40,428 nucleotides of DNA, from positions 1 to 40,428 of the forward strand of contig JAJTHL010000025.1 in the NCBI GenBank assembly GCA_021298595.1, written 5' to 3'. This DNA is from Alphaproteobacteria bacterium. Its GTDB lineage: Bacteria > Pseudomonadota > Alphaproteobacteria > Caedimonadales > UBA1908. Below are positions 1 to 8,184 of this stretch, piece after piece (the stretch's first letter is position 1; every line of letters begins with the position of its first letter). The notes under the pieces were generated by a model. The model saw only the letters and a program-made list of their open reading frames with translations. It had not been told where the DNA came from and ran no database searches. A program made the position numbers and the translations under genes.

Positions 1-91
1 AGCACCTTCCGCAGCCCCCGCAGCTTCCCCGGCCTCACTAGCAGCACCTTCCGCAGCCCCCGCAGCTTCCCCGGCCCCACTGGCAGCACCT
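1..91 (-). repeat. 42-bp in-frame tandem repeat
   Basis: Two units with a 42-base period (the ACCT landmark recurs at 4, 46 and 88) differ at very few positions and encode the 14-residue unit AAEGAASEAGEAAG on the minus strand. A third, partial unit begins at about 84. The array continues off the left edge, so its copy number is unknown. Confidence 0.8.
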
Positions 92-558
92 GATCCCGAA
101 AAACTAGAGGACAGACGACCAGCAGCGGCAGAGGCCGCTTTCCCAGCGACACTTGCCGCGTGGCCTGCCACATTTAAAAGAGAGCTAGCAGCGTGGGTCG
201 CAAGCCTTCCAGCAGCCCCTTCAAGACTGGATGCCAGGTGATCAGCTGCACCCGACGCCATTTTGCTGGCCGCGTCCCGCATCCCCGCGGGAAGACCACT
301 TGTGGCACTTGCCGCCATTTTTCCTGCGGAACTTTTCATACCGGAGGTCAATTGGCTCGTCAGGCTTGTAGCAGCCTTACCCGCCATCCCTGATAAACTT
401 GTGATGGGAGAAGAAATACCAGAAGAAGGCGCTACCGACTGGGTTGCAGAAGGACCAGCTTCTTCAGCAGCTCCCTCTTCGCCGCCCGCACCGGCTTCTG
501 TCGATTCCCCAGATTCACCAGACTCCTGTGGTGGTACCTCGGTTTCATCTAGCGTCAT
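1..558 (-). CDS. alanine-rich repetitive protein, partial (3' end outside window)
   Basis: The frame is open from ATG at 558 to the window edge (186 codons) and has no stop. It begins MTLDETEVPPQESGESGEST, continues through an acidic Gly/Glu stretch, and then becomes a long Ala/Ser/Gly segment with regularly spaced small residues (GKAATSLTSQL, AGKMAASATSGLPAGM, AGKAASAAAGRL). At the left edge are exact 14-residue repeats of the type AAEGAASEAGEAAG. A GGGGAGAAG ribosome binding site lies just upstream of the ATG. The gene starts 20 bases after the SH3-protein stop, so it looks like the third gene of a dut operon. No signal peptide is visible. I do not recognise the family; composition suggests an extended or helical low-complexity surface or cytoplasmic protein. 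The opposite strand also has an open frame (263-757), but it lacks the operon position and the in-phase protein repeats. Confidence 0.6.
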   Translation of the reverse strand, partial: MTLDETEVPPQESGESGESTEAGAGGEEGAAEEAGPSATQSVAPSSGISSPITSLSGMAGKAATSLTSQLTSGMKSSAGKMAASATSGLPAGMRDAASKMASGAADHLASSLEGAAGRLATHAASSLLNVAGHAASVAGKAASAAAGRLSSSFSGSGAASGAGEAAGAAEGAASEAGEAAGAAEGA

Positions 559-578
559 GGTGATCTTCTCCCCGGGTT

Positions 579-1073
579 TTATTTTATCTCTTCGTGATCC
601 TTCACACCCCAAAACTGATCACGCTTTAGCCATCCTTTGTAGGACTCAAATTGTAGTTTGCACCAAGCGCCTTTACAGGACAAGATGGCACCTTGGGCGC
701 CTGGCTCTAAAACTGCCACCACGGCGCTTTGATGATCCGACGACGCGCGCAAGCTGACATCCTTGCTTGCAGGGGGGATCATGACTGTGCGCCGACCTGA
801 GAGCATGCTTTGATGCACCCACCCTTCCACTCCTTCAATATCTTTAATTTTTCGCCAGGTTTCAAACTCACTGATAATCATGATGGGCAAGCCTGCCCGC
901 ACATAGATCCAGTCAAGGGGATATTGTGTGCCAGGACCTCGCCTTAAGTTCACCTGGGCGGAGCGCAAAGAAGCAAACCTGGGAATGGGTAAATGCTCAG
1001 ACGAAGCAGCGTGGACCACCAGCCCTGTGGTCATGAGTACAACAAGACACCTGAGTAAAACTTTTTTGAGCAT
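579..1073 (-). CDS. secreted bacterial SH3-domain protein
   Basis: This is a 164-residue protein with an N-terminal signal peptide (MLKKVLLRCLVVLMTTGLVVHAAS), which places it in the periplasm or at the envelope. Residues about 30-90 match the alphaproteobacterial SH3-like family: LRSAQVNLRRGPGTQYPLDW, then a W-K-I-x-D-x-E-G-x-x-GWVH pattern. A second SH3-like unit follows at about 100-155 (VSLRASSDHQSAVVAVLEPG and GWLKRDQFWGV). Proteins of this family usually bind cell-wall peptides or take part in envelope maintenance, but no specific partner can be read here. The gene starts 9 bases after the dut stop and is followed 20 bases later by the Ala-rich gene, so the three are probably co-transcribed. 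Confidence 0.8.
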   Translation of the reverse strand: MLKKVLLRCLVVLMTTGLVVHAASSEHLPIPRFASLRSAQVNLRRGPGTQYPLDWIYVRAGLPIMIISEFETWRKIKDIEGVEGWVHQSMLSGRRTVMIPPASKDVSLRASSDHQSAVVAVLEPGAQGAILSCKGAWCKLQFESYKGWLKRDQFWGVKDHEEIK

Positions 1074-1082
1074 CCCTGTGCC

Positions 1083-1550
1083 TTATGCTTTCTTTTGTAT
1101 ATAAAGCCCTGTTGATCCAAATCCTGCGGCGTCTCTTGTGCCAGCGGCTTCTAGACTTTCAACTTCTTCCCACTCTACCGCGACATGCCGGGCAATGACA
1201 AGCTGGGCAATGCGCATACCGGGCTCTACCACGAACTCTTCTTGACCATGATTGATCAAAATGACCTTAAGCTCTCCCCGGTAATCAGCGTCAATGGTGC
1301 CTGGCGCATTTAAAACTGTCACCCCGTGCTTAAAGGCAAGGCCTGATCTGCCTCTGACTTGACCTTCAAATCCTGGCGCCAGCGCAATGGCAAATCCGCA
1401 AGGAATCAAAGATCTATGTCCAGGCTTCAAAATGACACTTTTTTCGATGGCGGCACACAGATCGTACCCGGCGCTCAGCGCCGTTCCTGGGGTTGGCAAA
1501 GGAAGATCTTTTGCATTTTCAAGGCGTTGAATAGAAAAAACGGTCATCAT
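1083..1550 (-). CDS. dut: deoxyuridine 5'-triphosphate nucleotidohydrolase
   Basis: The 155-residue product matches trimeric dUTPase, which hydrolyses dUTP to dUMP and pyrophosphate, keeping uracil out of DNA and supplying dTMP synthesis. All five family motifs are visible in order: AGYDLCAA, a central RGRSGLAFKHGV (phosphate/uracil binding), GTIDADYRGEL with the catalytic Asp, GMRIAQLV, and the C-terminal arm GFGSTG that closes over the substrate. Length is normal for the family. It is transcribed away from rplM and appears to head a three-gene minus-strand operon. Confidence 0.96.
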   Translation of the reverse strand: MMTVFSIQRLENAKDLPLPTPGTALSAGYDLCAAIEKSVILKPGHRSLIPCGFAIALAPGFEGQVRGRSGLAFKHGVTVLNAPGTIDADYRGELKVILINHGQEEFVVEPGMRIAQLVIARHVAVEWEEVESLEAAGTRDAAGFGSTGLYIQKKA

Positions 1551-1726
1551 GCTTACTTTCGTTGTCTGGAGCGGTTTAACTGTGATATATACTCCTTTGT
1601 GTCTTAACGGAGTTCGTCGTCAAAGGCAAGACAAGGACGCCCCCCTTGGTTTTTGCAACCGTCTTTTTTGGGCATCTGACGGGGTATTTCCCCTCGCGTG
1701 CCCTGGGACGGCGTTGGCTTTTTTCG

Positions 1727-1755
1727 TTGACGTGCCGCCACAGGTAGAGTATCTG
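1727..1755 (+). promoter_or_regulatory. candidate promoter of rplM-rpsI
   Basis: TTGACG at 1727-1732 and TATCTG at 1750-1755 are separated by 17 bases, 67 bases upstream of rplM. A short inverted repeat (CCACAG, nine bases, CTGTGG, 1738-1758) overlaps the -10 box. The rest of the 270-base gap between dut and rplM shows no convincing gene. Confidence 0.4.
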
Positions 1756-1821
1756 TGGGGTAAGTTTTGTCGTACCACCCTTTTGGGAGGTCAATGTTTA
1801 TTGGAAAAAAGATAGATCAAG

Positions 1822-2289
1822 ATGAGAAAAACCTTTTCCCTAAAAACCGCTGAGGTTGATAAGAAGTGGGTTGTCATTGATGCTGATGGATTGGTCCTGG
1901 GGCGTCTTGCATCCGTGGTGGCGAACCGCTTGCGTGGCAAGCATAAGCCAGAATACACCCCTCACATTGACTGTGGTGATAACATCATCATCATCAACGC
2001 TGAAAAAGTTGCCCTGACTGGTAACAAGCTCGATGACAAGGTGTACTATTGGCATACAGGCCATCCAGGAGGAATCAAGGAGCGCACAGCAAACGAATTT
2101 CTCGTAGGACGTTTCCCTGAGCGTGTGCTTGAAAAAGCCATTCAACGCATGATTCCCCGTGGCCCCCTTGGCCGCCAACAACTTAAAAATCTGCGCATCT
2201 ACGCCGGAACCGAGCATCCACACGCTGCTCAAACCCCCGAAGTTTTGGATGTTGCAGCCATGAATCCAAAGAATAGAAGGAGCCGCTAG
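1822..2289 (+). CDS. rplM: 50S ribosomal protein L13
   Basis: The 155-residue protein is clearly L13: [20 protein letters not shown] at the start, [40 protein letters not shown], and the [18 protein letters not shown] segment near the C-terminus. L13 is an early assembly protein of the large subunit. It is followed two bases later by rpsI, the near-universal bacterial pairing. Confidence 0.98.
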   Translation: MRKTFSLKTAEVDKKWVVIDADGLVLGRLASVVANRLRGKHKPEYTPHIDCGDNIIIINAEKVALTGNKLDDKVYYWHTGHPGGIKERTANEFLVGRFPERVLEKAIQRMIPRGPLGRQQLKNLRIYAGTEHPHAAQTPEVLDVAAMNPKNRRSR

Positions 2290-2291
2290 TC

Positions 2292-2747
2292 ATGGGTCTT
2301 GATACATTAACGTCCGCTGTGACGCCCGAGGTTGTCCAAGCCAAGCCTCAGATTGATGCCCAAGGCCGTTCCTATGCGACGGGTAAGCGTAAGGATGCCA
2401 TTGCCCGTGTTTGGATCAAAGCCGGCACAGGCCGCATCACCGTTAACGGTAAAGAAGGCAACCGCTATTTTGGTCGTCCCGTCCTTCAAATGCTCATGAG
2501 ACAGCCTTTGGTGCATGCAAAGCGCGATACACATTTTGATGTGATCTGCACGGTGCAAGGCGGCGGTCTTTCTGGTCAAGCAGGCGCTGTACGTCACGGC
2601 ATCAGCAAGGCGCTAACCTATTACGAGCCAGCCCTTCGTGCCGTCCTCAAGAGCGAAGGCTTCTTGACACGTGACAGCCGCGTGGTTGAGCGTAAGAAAT
2701 ACGGTAAGCGTAAAGCCCGTCGTAGCTTCCAGTTCTCTAAGCGTTAG
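2292..2747 (+). CDS. rpsI: 30S ribosomal protein S9
   Basis: The product has 151 residues. A poorly conserved N-terminal extension of about 25 residues, common in alphaproteobacteria, precedes the S9 core: [20 protein letters not shown], the [11 protein letters not shown] segment, [19 protein letters not shown] and the basic tail [17 protein letters not shown]. That tail ends in Lys-Arg, which reaches the P-site tRNA. It is translationally linked to rplM, and two hairpins lie downstream. Confidence 0.98.
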   Translation: MGLDTLTSAVTPEVVQAKPQIDAQGRSYATGKRKDAIARVWIKAGTGRITVNGKEGNRYFGRPVLQMLMRQPLVHAKRDTHFDVICTVQGGGLSGQAGAVRHGISKALTYYEPALRAVLKSEGFLTRDSRVVERKKYGKRKARRSFQFSKR

Positions 2748-2756
2748 TTTGTTTAT

Positions 2757-2780
2757 AGGGGTTCCCTTCGGGGAGCCCCT
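2757..2780 (+). other. GC-rich hairpin with UUCG tetraloop
   Basis: AGGGGTTCCC, TTCG, GGGAGCCCCT forms a 10-bp stem (one G-U pair) closed by a C(UUCG)G tetraloop, just after the rpsI stop. No U-run follows directly, so it may protect the rpsI mRNA 3' end or act together with the terminator just downstream. Confidence 0.6.
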
Positions 2781-2789
2781 GGTTTTGGT

Positions 2790-2813
2790 GAAGAAACGCT
2801 GTTTCTTCTTTTT
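2790..2813 (+). terminator. rho-independent terminator after rpsI
   Basis: GAAGAAAC, a GCT loop, and GTTTCTTC form a perfect 8-bp stem followed by TTTTT (2809-2813). It lies between rpsI and rpmH and would separate the two transcripts, though readthrough into rpmH is possible because no strong separate promoter is seen. Confidence 0.65.
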
Positions 2814-2836
2814 GTAAAGATTAAAGGAGACGTTCT

Positions 2837-2971
2837 GTGAAAAGAACTTATCAACCAAGCGTTTTGGTGCGCAAGCGTCGTCATGGTTTTCGTCAACGCA
2901 TGCAAACAGCCAATGGCCGTCTTGTCTTGGCACGCCGCCGTGCAAAGGGACGCGCGCGTCTTTCTGCGTAA
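2837..2971 (+). CDS. rpmH: 50S ribosomal protein L34
   Basis: This is a 44-residue gene with a GTG start at 2837 and a good AAAGGAGA ribosome binding site at 2823-2830. The sequence reads [20 protein letters not shown] and then [20 protein letters not shown], ending LSA: a complete, standard L34. It begins the conserved rpmH-rnpA-yidD-yidC-engB cluster that often lies near the chromosomal origin. No dnaA or oriC is seen in this window. Confidence 0.97.
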   Translation: MKRTYQPSVLVRKRRHGFRQRMQTANGRLVLARRRAKGRARLSA

Positions 2972-2982
2972 GGAATATATCT

Positions 2983-3372
2983 CTGCGCCCGCTTCCCACT
3001 CTTAAAAAGAGAAAATCCTTTAAGCAAGTCGGCTTAGAGGGGGAAAAGTGGGTTGCAGAGTCTTTTATTTTACAAGGGGTGTCAACTTTTGGTCACTGTG
3101 ATGACCCTCAGCCCTCTCGTGTTGGCTATACGGTCAGCCGCAAAGTAGGCTCAGCCGTTGTCAGAAACAAAGTAAGGCGAAGACTCCGGGAAGCTGTTTC
3201 CGTGGTGCTGCAAGCAGGAGAAAAGCGCTCTTGTGACTATGTCTTGATCGCAAGGCCCGTATCGGCCAAAAAAACATTCTGGGAGCTGGTGGAAGAGTTA
3301 CGGTGGGCAACAAAACATTTACATCGCCTGATGACACAAAAAACCCCGCTTCAGGAATCGTCCCCTTCTTGA
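2983..3372 (+). CDS. rnpA: ribonuclease P protein component
   Basis: RnpA is the protein cofactor of RNase P and binds the leader of precursor tRNAs. The frame reads LRPLPTLKKRKSFKQVGLEG, then EKWVAESFILQGV, and later VGYTVSRKVGSAVVRNKVRR, the RNR signature, followed by RLREAV. The conserved N-terminus extends upstream of the first conventional start (GTG at 3079), so a start at 3079 would delete about 32 residues including the KKR segment. The only sensible initiation codon is CTG at 2983, eight bases after AGGA (2971-2974), directly behind the rpmH stop. This gives 129 residues, a normal length. The start is inferred and unusual; the identity is secure. Confidence 0.9.
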   Translation: MRPLPTLKKRKSFKQVGLEGEKWVAESFILQGVSTFGHCDDPQPSRVGYTVSRKVGSAVVRNKVRRRLREAVSVVLQAGEKRSCDYVLIARPVSAKKTFWELVEELRWATKHLHRLMTQKTPLQESSPS

Positions 3373-3620
3373 TGCTTCTCATCAGCCTCTATCAAAAGCT
3401 TTTATCCCCTTTATTGGGGCATCGCTGTCGTTTTTACCCTTCTTGTTCGTCGTACATGCAAGAAGCCTTGCAACAGCACGGCGCCTTAAGGGGGCTTGCC
3501 CTTGGTATAAAGCGCCTTTCAAGCTGCCATCCTTGGGGACGCGAGGGATTTGATCCCGTGCCGCCCCATGCCTCTTCACTCGTCCATAACTGCAAAACAA
3601 AAAAGGTTCATGATGTCTGA
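3372..3620 (+). CDS. yidD: membrane protein insertion efficiency factor YidD
   Basis: YidD is a small membrane-associated protein that helps YidC-dependent insertion of inner-membrane proteins. The product has the family's hallmarks: an amphipathic start MLLISLYQKLLSPLLGHRCR, then FYPSCSSYMQEAL, a basic stretch GIKRLSSCHPWGREGFDPVP, and His. I chose ATG at 3372 because it gives 82 residues, the usual size, and overlaps the rnpA TGA by one base. An upstream in-frame GTG at 3303 would add 23 residues that do not resemble the family. Confidence 0.92.
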   Translation: MLLISLYQKLLSPLLGHRCRFYPSCSSYMQEALQQHGALRGLALGIKRLSSCHPWGREGFDPVPPHASSLVHNCKTKKVHDV

Positions 3621-5328
3621 CGATAAACGTAATCTCATCATTTTGGTGGTTTTCTCCACCTTGATTCTTTTGGGATGGAACTATCTATTCCCTGTCCCGA
3701 CTCCTCAACCGGCCAAGGTCGCAGAAGCGACAACTAAAGGGGCAGACGCGCACCTGCCGACGCTGGCACAGCAAGTTCTCCCGCCCCTCACGCGTCAAGA
3801 GGCCTTAAGCCAAAACGCGGCGGCGCGTCTTCCTATTAAGGCCCCCCTTGTGAGCGGTTCTTTATCCCTTGTGGGCGCGCGTTTTGATGATGTGACCCTC
3901 TCTCACTATCACGAGACCACAGCCAAAGACAGCGCCCTTGTGACACTTCTTTCACCAGAGCGTACGACGCATCCTTACTGGGCAGAATTTGGCTGGCTCT
4001 CCCAAGACCGCTCCCTTGCCTTACCGGGTCCCCAAACCAAATGGCAAACAACCGGGACAGCGCTTACACCTGAAACGCCCGTGACCCTAACCTGGGACAA
4101 CGGACAAGGCCTTCTTTTCGAACGCACCATTGCCGTGGATAAAGATTATCTTTTCACCATCACGGACAAGGTCATCAATCACACAGATCGTGCCTTGGAT
4201 GTGACGCCTTACGGCCTCATTGCCCGCCAAGGAACGCCCAAGACAGAGGATCTTTTTATCCTGCATGAAGGCCCCATTGGTTACTTGAGCAAATCCCTGG
4301 TGGAACTGAAGTACTCAAAACTTCAGGACGTCAAGACCGAGACCTACAAGTCCACCGAAGGATGGATGGGCATCACCGACAAGTATTGGCTCACAGCCCT
4401 TGTCCCTGATCAAAAGTCTCCCATGACCGCAAGCTACCGCTATACCGAAACAGGCGGTGTGCCGCTTTACCAAGTGGATTTTACGGGTAAGTCTCTTCCC
4501 CTTGCGCCCGGTGCCTCCGCCTCGAACACCGCGCATTTCTTTGCAGGAGCAAAGGTATTGTCCCTTCTTGACGGGTACGAAGCCAAGCTTGGGGTGCCGC
4601 ACTTTGACCTTGCCGTCGATTTTGGGTGGTACTATCTGATCACAAAGCCGATCTTCCACTTCTTGACCTATATGTATGGTTATTTTGGGAACTTCGGGAT
4701 CGCGATTTTGGTCTTAACGCTCCTTCTTAAGCTTGCGTTCTTTCCCATCGCCAACAAGCAGTACCGCTCCATGGCCCGTATGCGTGATCTGCAACCGAAG
4801 GTCAAAAAGCTTCAAGAGCGTTTTGCCGAAGACAAGATGCGCCTGAACCAGGAAATGATGGAGCTTTACAAAAAGGAAAAGGTGAATCCTGTTTCTGGAT
4901 GTCTGCCCATGCTGATTCAGATCCCGGTGTTCTTTGCCCTTTACAAGGTCATTTACATCACCATTGAAATGCGTCACGCGCCTTTCTTTGGCTGGATCCA
5001 TGACCTGTCTGTGCCAGATCCAACGAACCTCTTTACGCTGTTTGGGTTGATCTCTTGGACCCCTCCTAGCTTTATGATGCTGGGTGCGTGGCCCATCTTG
5101 ATGGGCCTTACCATGTGGGCACAACAAAAACTGAACCCAGCGCCAGCAGACCCTGCGCAAGCCAAGGTCTTTATGATCATGCCCATCGTGTTCACCTTTA
5201 TTTTGGCGAACTTCCCGGCAGGTCTTGTGATCTATTGGACATGGAGCAATCTTTTGACCATCATGCAACAGGGTGCCATCATGCATCTGTCTTCACAAAA
5301 AAATAAGACTGCGAACGTGAATAAGTAA
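3613..5328 (+). CDS. yidC: membrane protein insertase YidC
   Basis: YidC (Oxa1 family) inserts and folds inner-membrane proteins, alone or with SecYEG. The 571-residue product has an N-terminal membrane helix ([20 protein letters not shown]), a periplasmic domain of about 300 residues typical of Gram-negative YidC, and the conserved membrane core with [20 protein letters not shown], then [18 protein letters not shown] (cytoplasmic coiled loop), [20 protein letters not shown] and the final helices [20 protein letters not shown]. The start at 3613 sits six bases after AAAAAGG; ATG at 3610 is nearly as good. It overlaps the end of yidD, as in many relatives. Confidence 0.97.
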   Translation: MSDDKRNLIILVVFSTLILLGWNYLFPVPTPQPAKVAEATTKGADAHLPTLAQQVLPPLTRQEALSQNAAARLPIKAPLVSGSLSLVGARFDDVTLSHYHETTAKDSALVTLLSPERTTHPYWAEFGWLSQDRSLALPGPQTKWQTTGTALTPETPVTLTWDNGQGLLFERTIAVDKDYLFTITDKVINHTDRALDVTPYGLIARQGTPKTEDLFILHEGPIGYLSKSLVELKYSKLQDVKTETYKSTEGWMGITDKYWLTALVPDQKSPMTASYRYTETGGVPLYQVDFTGKSLPLAPGASASNTAHFFAGAKVLSLLDGYEAKLGVPHFDLAVDFGWYYLITKPIFHFLTYMYGYFGNFGIAILVLTLLLKLAFFPIANKQYRSMARMRDLQPKVKKLQERFAEDKMRLNQEMMELYKKEKVNPVSGCLPMLIQIPVFFALYKVIYITIEMRHAPFFGWIHDLSVPDPTNLFTLFGLISWTPPSFMMLGAWPILMGLTMWAQQKLNPAPADPAQAKVFMIMPIVFTFILANFPAGLVIYWTWSNLLTIMQQGAIMHLSSQKNKTANVNK

Positions 5329-5330
5329 GC

Positions 5331-5981
5331 ATGGTCGACTCTTTTGAACACCCTGAGACTCCTGCCCCTTCTTCTTTGAAGGGGCAGCCTTGCGACTTTG
5401 TCACCTCCGTTGTGTCCTTAAAAACCCTTCCCCCCATGAGTCTGCCAGAAATCGCGTTTGCGGGCCGCTCCAACGTGGGGAAGTCTTCTTTGATCAACGC
5501 CCTTGTGGGCAGGTCGGGTCTTGCTAGAACCTCTAACACACCGGGTCGTACCCAACAGCTTAACTTTTTTAACTGGGCGGGGCTTCTTTATCTTGTGGAT
5601 ATGCCGGGCTATGGCTATGCCAAGGCGCCCAAAGAAATGGTTGCGGCCTGGACACGTCTTGTGAAGGACTATCTGCGGGGGCGCGTCAGCCTTAAGCGTG
5701 TATTTCTTTTGATTGACGCGCGGCACGGTCTTATGAAAAATGATCTAGAAGTCATGAACCTTCTTGACGAATCCGCAGTTTCCTATCAGGTGATCCTGAC
5801 CAAGATGGACAAGCTGAGCAAAACTCAACAAGAACAAATTTCCCTCAAGGTCAGTGAGGCCATCAGCAAACGGCCGGCGGCCTATCCAAGCCTCATCACG
5901 ACAAGCTCTCAAAAGGATTGGGGCCTTGACGAGCTACGCGTTCATCTTGAAACCATTTTACGCCCAGAGCTTACTCCCTAA
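5331..5981 (+). CDS. engB: ribosome biogenesis GTP-binding protein EngB/YsxC
   Basis: The 216-residue product is an EngB-type TRAFAC GTPase needed for late 50S assembly. Its motifs run in order: G1 [15 protein letters not shown]2 [15 protein letters not shown]3 [12 protein letters not shown]4 TKMDK and a G5-like [13 protein letters not shown]. It starts two bases after the yidC stop and closes the rpmH-rnpA-yidD-yidC-engB run. Its stop overlaps by four bases the stop of the convergent gene at 5978. Confidence 0.96.
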   Translation: MVDSFEHPETPAPSSLKGQPCDFVTSVVSLKTLPPMSLPEIAFAGRSNVGKSSLINALVGRSGLARTSNTPGRTQQLNFFNWAGLLYLVDMPGYGYAKAPKEMVAAWTRLVKDYLRGRVSLKRVFLLIDARHGLMKNDLEVMNLLDESAVSYQVILTKMDKLSKTQQEQISLKVSEAISKRPAAYPSLITTSSQKDWGLDELRVHLETILRPELTP

Positions 5982-6751
5982 CGCAGGCCTACGCTGCGTG
6001 GCGGTGACACACACATAATGGTGTTCGTCTGGGGATCAAGCAGCCCCGTCACGACCATGCTTTGCGGTGTGTGACTCCGAATTACAAGACCTGCATTGTG
6101 GTCCTTTGACCCGGTAAGTCCCACCTGTGCACTTAAGTGATACCGCATGACGCCGTCTCGGCTTTTTGCGTCCGCGCTTGTTAAGACCCACACACGGTTA
6201 AAGGTCTCGATGATTCCTATCACAGGTTTCAAACCTGCCTTTTGCACGGCCTCTGGATCCGTCATGACAAAACACCGCTCTGGAAAAGTTTCCGGCTCCT
6301 CGACCGTCAATTCCTCTGCACGCTGAAGGGTTTTCTTAAGGTCAACGAGCAGGCTGTTTGCATTCTTCAAAAGACCTGCATGTGCATAATCCAGTGCAGC
6401 AAGTTTTTTTCGCTGGGTTTCCTGCTCTTTCTCAAGATCCGCAGTCTGTTTAGACAACACGCGTATGTCATCTAATAATTTTTGCGCCGAAATGATTATC
6501 TTCTGCGCGCCCTCGTTATGATCTTTATCGTCGGAGAGCTTGTCTAACGAATCTTCAAGGAGCATCATCTCTTTTGTTAAAGCAAGGGCATTTGAGGCCA
6601 TAGGCGTTTTAGCGCGCAGAGTTTGATGGATTGCCTGCCCTTCGTTTAGAAAGGGACGCGATGCCGCCAGCCCCCAACAAATGTCGGCCACACACAAGGA
6701 TAACAACGACACCCCCATCATTATGCCCGTTAGACGCCTTAATTTTTTCAT
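5978..6751 (-). CDS. secreted coiled-coil protein of unknown function
   Basis: The product has 257 residues. A signal peptide (about 1-30, [20 protein letters not shown]) is followed by a charged, heptad-like region at about 50-150 ([20 protein letters not shown] and later [20 protein letters not shown]), which predicts a coiled coil. The C-terminal 100 residues look globular and beta-rich ([40 protein letters not shown]) and contain two cysteines. It sits convergent to engB and divergent from ihfA. I do not recognise a named family; a periplasmic or surface role is inferred from the signal peptide alone. Confidence 0.7.
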   Translation of the reverse strand: MKKLRRLTGIMMGVSLLSLCVADICWGLAASRPFLNEGQAIHQTLRAKTPMASNALALTKEMMLLEDSLDKLSDDKDHNEGAQKIIISAQKLLDDIRVLSKQTADLEKEQETQRKKLAALDYAHAGLLKNANSLLVDLKKTLQRAEELTVEEPETFPERCFVMTDPEAVQKAGLKPVIGIIETFNRVWVLTSADAKSRDGVMRYHLSAQVGLTGSKDHNAGLVIRSHTPQSMVVTGLLDPQTNTIMCVSPPRSVGLR

Positions 6752-6918
6752 GCTTTTGCTTCTTTCTAAATTGGCGTCTCACTACTGCATACATAAGTTT
6801 ATTACTACCCTTCAAAAAAAGAAAAGGATCTTTTCTATAAAAATCATCAAGCCGTAAGAAAAGAATAGAATAGCTTTAAAAATTAACCCTTTATCAATCA
6901 ATATTAACCAAAAAGATC

Positions 6919-6946
6919 TTGTTTTTTTTTACCTCTAGGGTATTCT
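6919..6946 (+). promoter_or_regulatory. candidate ihfA promoter
   Basis: TTGTTT (6919-6924) and TATTCT (6941-6946) are separated by 16 bases in an AT-rich stretch (about 6780-6950) between the divergent coiled-coil gene and ihfA. The same stretch should also hold the minus-strand promoter, which I could not place. Confidence 0.4.
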
Positions 6947-6986
6947 AGTCACAGGTTTGATTCCTATAAACAGTAGCGAGGTCGTT

Positions 6987-7289
6987 ATGTCTGATAAAAC
7001 ATTAACAAGAGCAGAAATAAGCGATTCCATTGCCGCCAAAGTGAACTTGTCCCGTCGGCGCTCCATGGAGCTTTTGGAAGACGCATTGGAGCAAATGTCT
7101 CAAGGACTTGAAAATGAAGGACAACTTAAGCTTTCCTCCTTTGGAAGCTTTTCTATTCGCAAAAAAAATAATCGTATTGGGCGCAATCCTAAAACTGGCC
7201 AAGAGGTCATGATTGCCCCTCGTCAAGTGATTTCCTTCAGAGCCTCCATGACCCTTAAGGACATGGTGGAAAAAGAAGGAAAGAAATAA
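6987..7289 (+). CDS. ihfA: integration host factor subunit alpha
   Basis: The protein has 100 residues from ATG at 6987, preceded by GCGAGGT. It belongs to the HU/IHF DNA-bending family and fits IHF alpha best: TLTRAEISDSIAAKVNLSRR, KLSSFGSFSIRKKNNRIGRN, the DNA-intercalating RNPKTGQEVMI arm and PRQVISFRASMTLKDMVE. An ATG 30 bases upstream would add MIPINSSEVV, which is foreign to the family and lacks a ribosome binding site. IHF works as a heterodimer; the beta subunit is not in this window. Confidence 0.9.
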   Translation: MSDKTLTRAEISDSIAAKVNLSRRRSMELLEDALEQMSQGLENEGQLKLSSFGSFSIRKKNNRIGRNPKTGQEVMIAPRQVISFRASMTLKDMVEKEGKK

Positions 7290-7300
7290 GTCTGAGAGAT

Positions 7301-7332
7301 AAAAAAAGGGCCATTTTATGGTCCCTTTTTTT
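7301..7332 (+). terminator. terminator after ihfA, usable in both directions
   Basis: AAAAAAAGGG-CCAT, a short TTT loop, and ATGGTCCCTTTTTTT pair with a single bulge and have a T-tract on each strand. The hairpin lies between the convergent ihfA and suhB-like genes, so it can end both transcripts. Confidence 0.85.
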
Positions 7333-7344
7333 ATTCACAAACAA

Positions 7345-8169
7345 CTATATGCCTTTGATGTAAGTCATGGCCGATTGATGAAGGCGATCATTGGCCACAA
7401 TCACCGTCTTTGTCTCAAAAATTTTGTCTTTGCCCTTCAGGTCCGTCGCAACGGCGCCTGCTTCCTTCGCAATCAGAACGCCGGCTGCCATATCCCATGG
7501 ACACAGGTCAATGCCGATATACAGGTCATAGCGCCCAGCCGCTACATAACATAGATCAAGGGTTGCAGATCCCATGCGGCGCATGCCCGCCGCTTGTCCC
7601 GCTAGGGCAGCCGCTTTTTGCAGTTCGCTTGCAAAGGTCTTGGAGGCTTCACTTTGGGCGTGGGGGCGACTGTTGGCCATCAGGGCGTCAGGAAGGCGCT
7701 CGCGCACGGACACGCGAAGGCGCCTGTCGTTTAAATACGCGCCCATGCCTTTGACCGCATAGAACATCTCGTCCAGAAGCGGATCATAAATGAGCCCCGC
7801 AATCACTTGTCCGCGTTCTTCATAGGCCATAGAGATGGCAAAGTGAGGGACGCCGTGTAAAAAGTTCGTGGTCCCGTCCAAAGGATCAACAATCCAGCGT
7901 CCAAGGCCAGGAGCGGCCTCCACCTCACCTGATTCCTCCATGAGGAACCCAGCCCCAGGCTTTGCCTTCAAAAGCTCTTCTTTAATGGTCTTTTCCGCGC
8001 GCAAATCAGCCGTCGACACAAAGTCGCCAGGGCCTTTTTTCGAGACCTGAAGCTGCTCTACCTCGCCAAAGTCCCGCACAAGTTTGCGCGACGCCTTTGC
8101 GGCCGCGCGGGCCATCATATTAAGTAACGGAAACTGGATCGCAAGGCGGGGTAATGCAGCGTCAACCAT
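7345..8169 (-). CDS. suhB: inositol monophosphatase family protein (SuhB-like)
   Basis: The 274-residue product belongs to the Mg2+-dependent, Li+-sensitive phosphatase family that includes inositol-1-monophosphatase and SuhB. Visible signatures are the metal site EESG (in FLMEESGEVEA), WIVDPLDGTTNFLHGVPHFA with both metal-binding Asp residues, and the C-terminal LCPWDMAAGVLIAKEAGA. Length is typical. Related enzymes may act on inositol phosphate, histidinol phosphate or PAP, and SuhB also acts in rRNA antitermination, so the substrate remains open. It is followed 15 bases upstream on the same strand by efp, suggesting co-transcription efp-suhB. Confidence 0.88.
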   Translation of the reverse strand: MVDAALPRLAIQFPLLNMMARAAAKASRKLVRDFGEVEQLQVSKKGPGDFVSTADLRAEKTIKEELLKAKPGAGFLMEESGEVEAAPGLGRWIVDPLDGTTNFLHGVPHFAISMAYEERGQVIAGLIYDPLLDEMFYAVKGMGAYLNDRRLRVSVRERLPDALMANSRPHAQSEASKTFASELQKAAALAGQAAGMRRMGSATLDLCYVAAGRYDLYIGIDLCPWDMAAGVLIAKEAGAVATDLKGKDKIFETKTVIVANDRLHQSAMTYIKGI

Positions 8170-8184
8170 GGGAAAATAACCTTT

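Noticed and set aside
263-757. 164-codon plus-strand frame opposite the Ala-rich and SH3 genes
   Set aside because: It spans two minus-strand genes and their junction; the minus strand has the ribosome binding sites, operon spacing and in-frame repeats.
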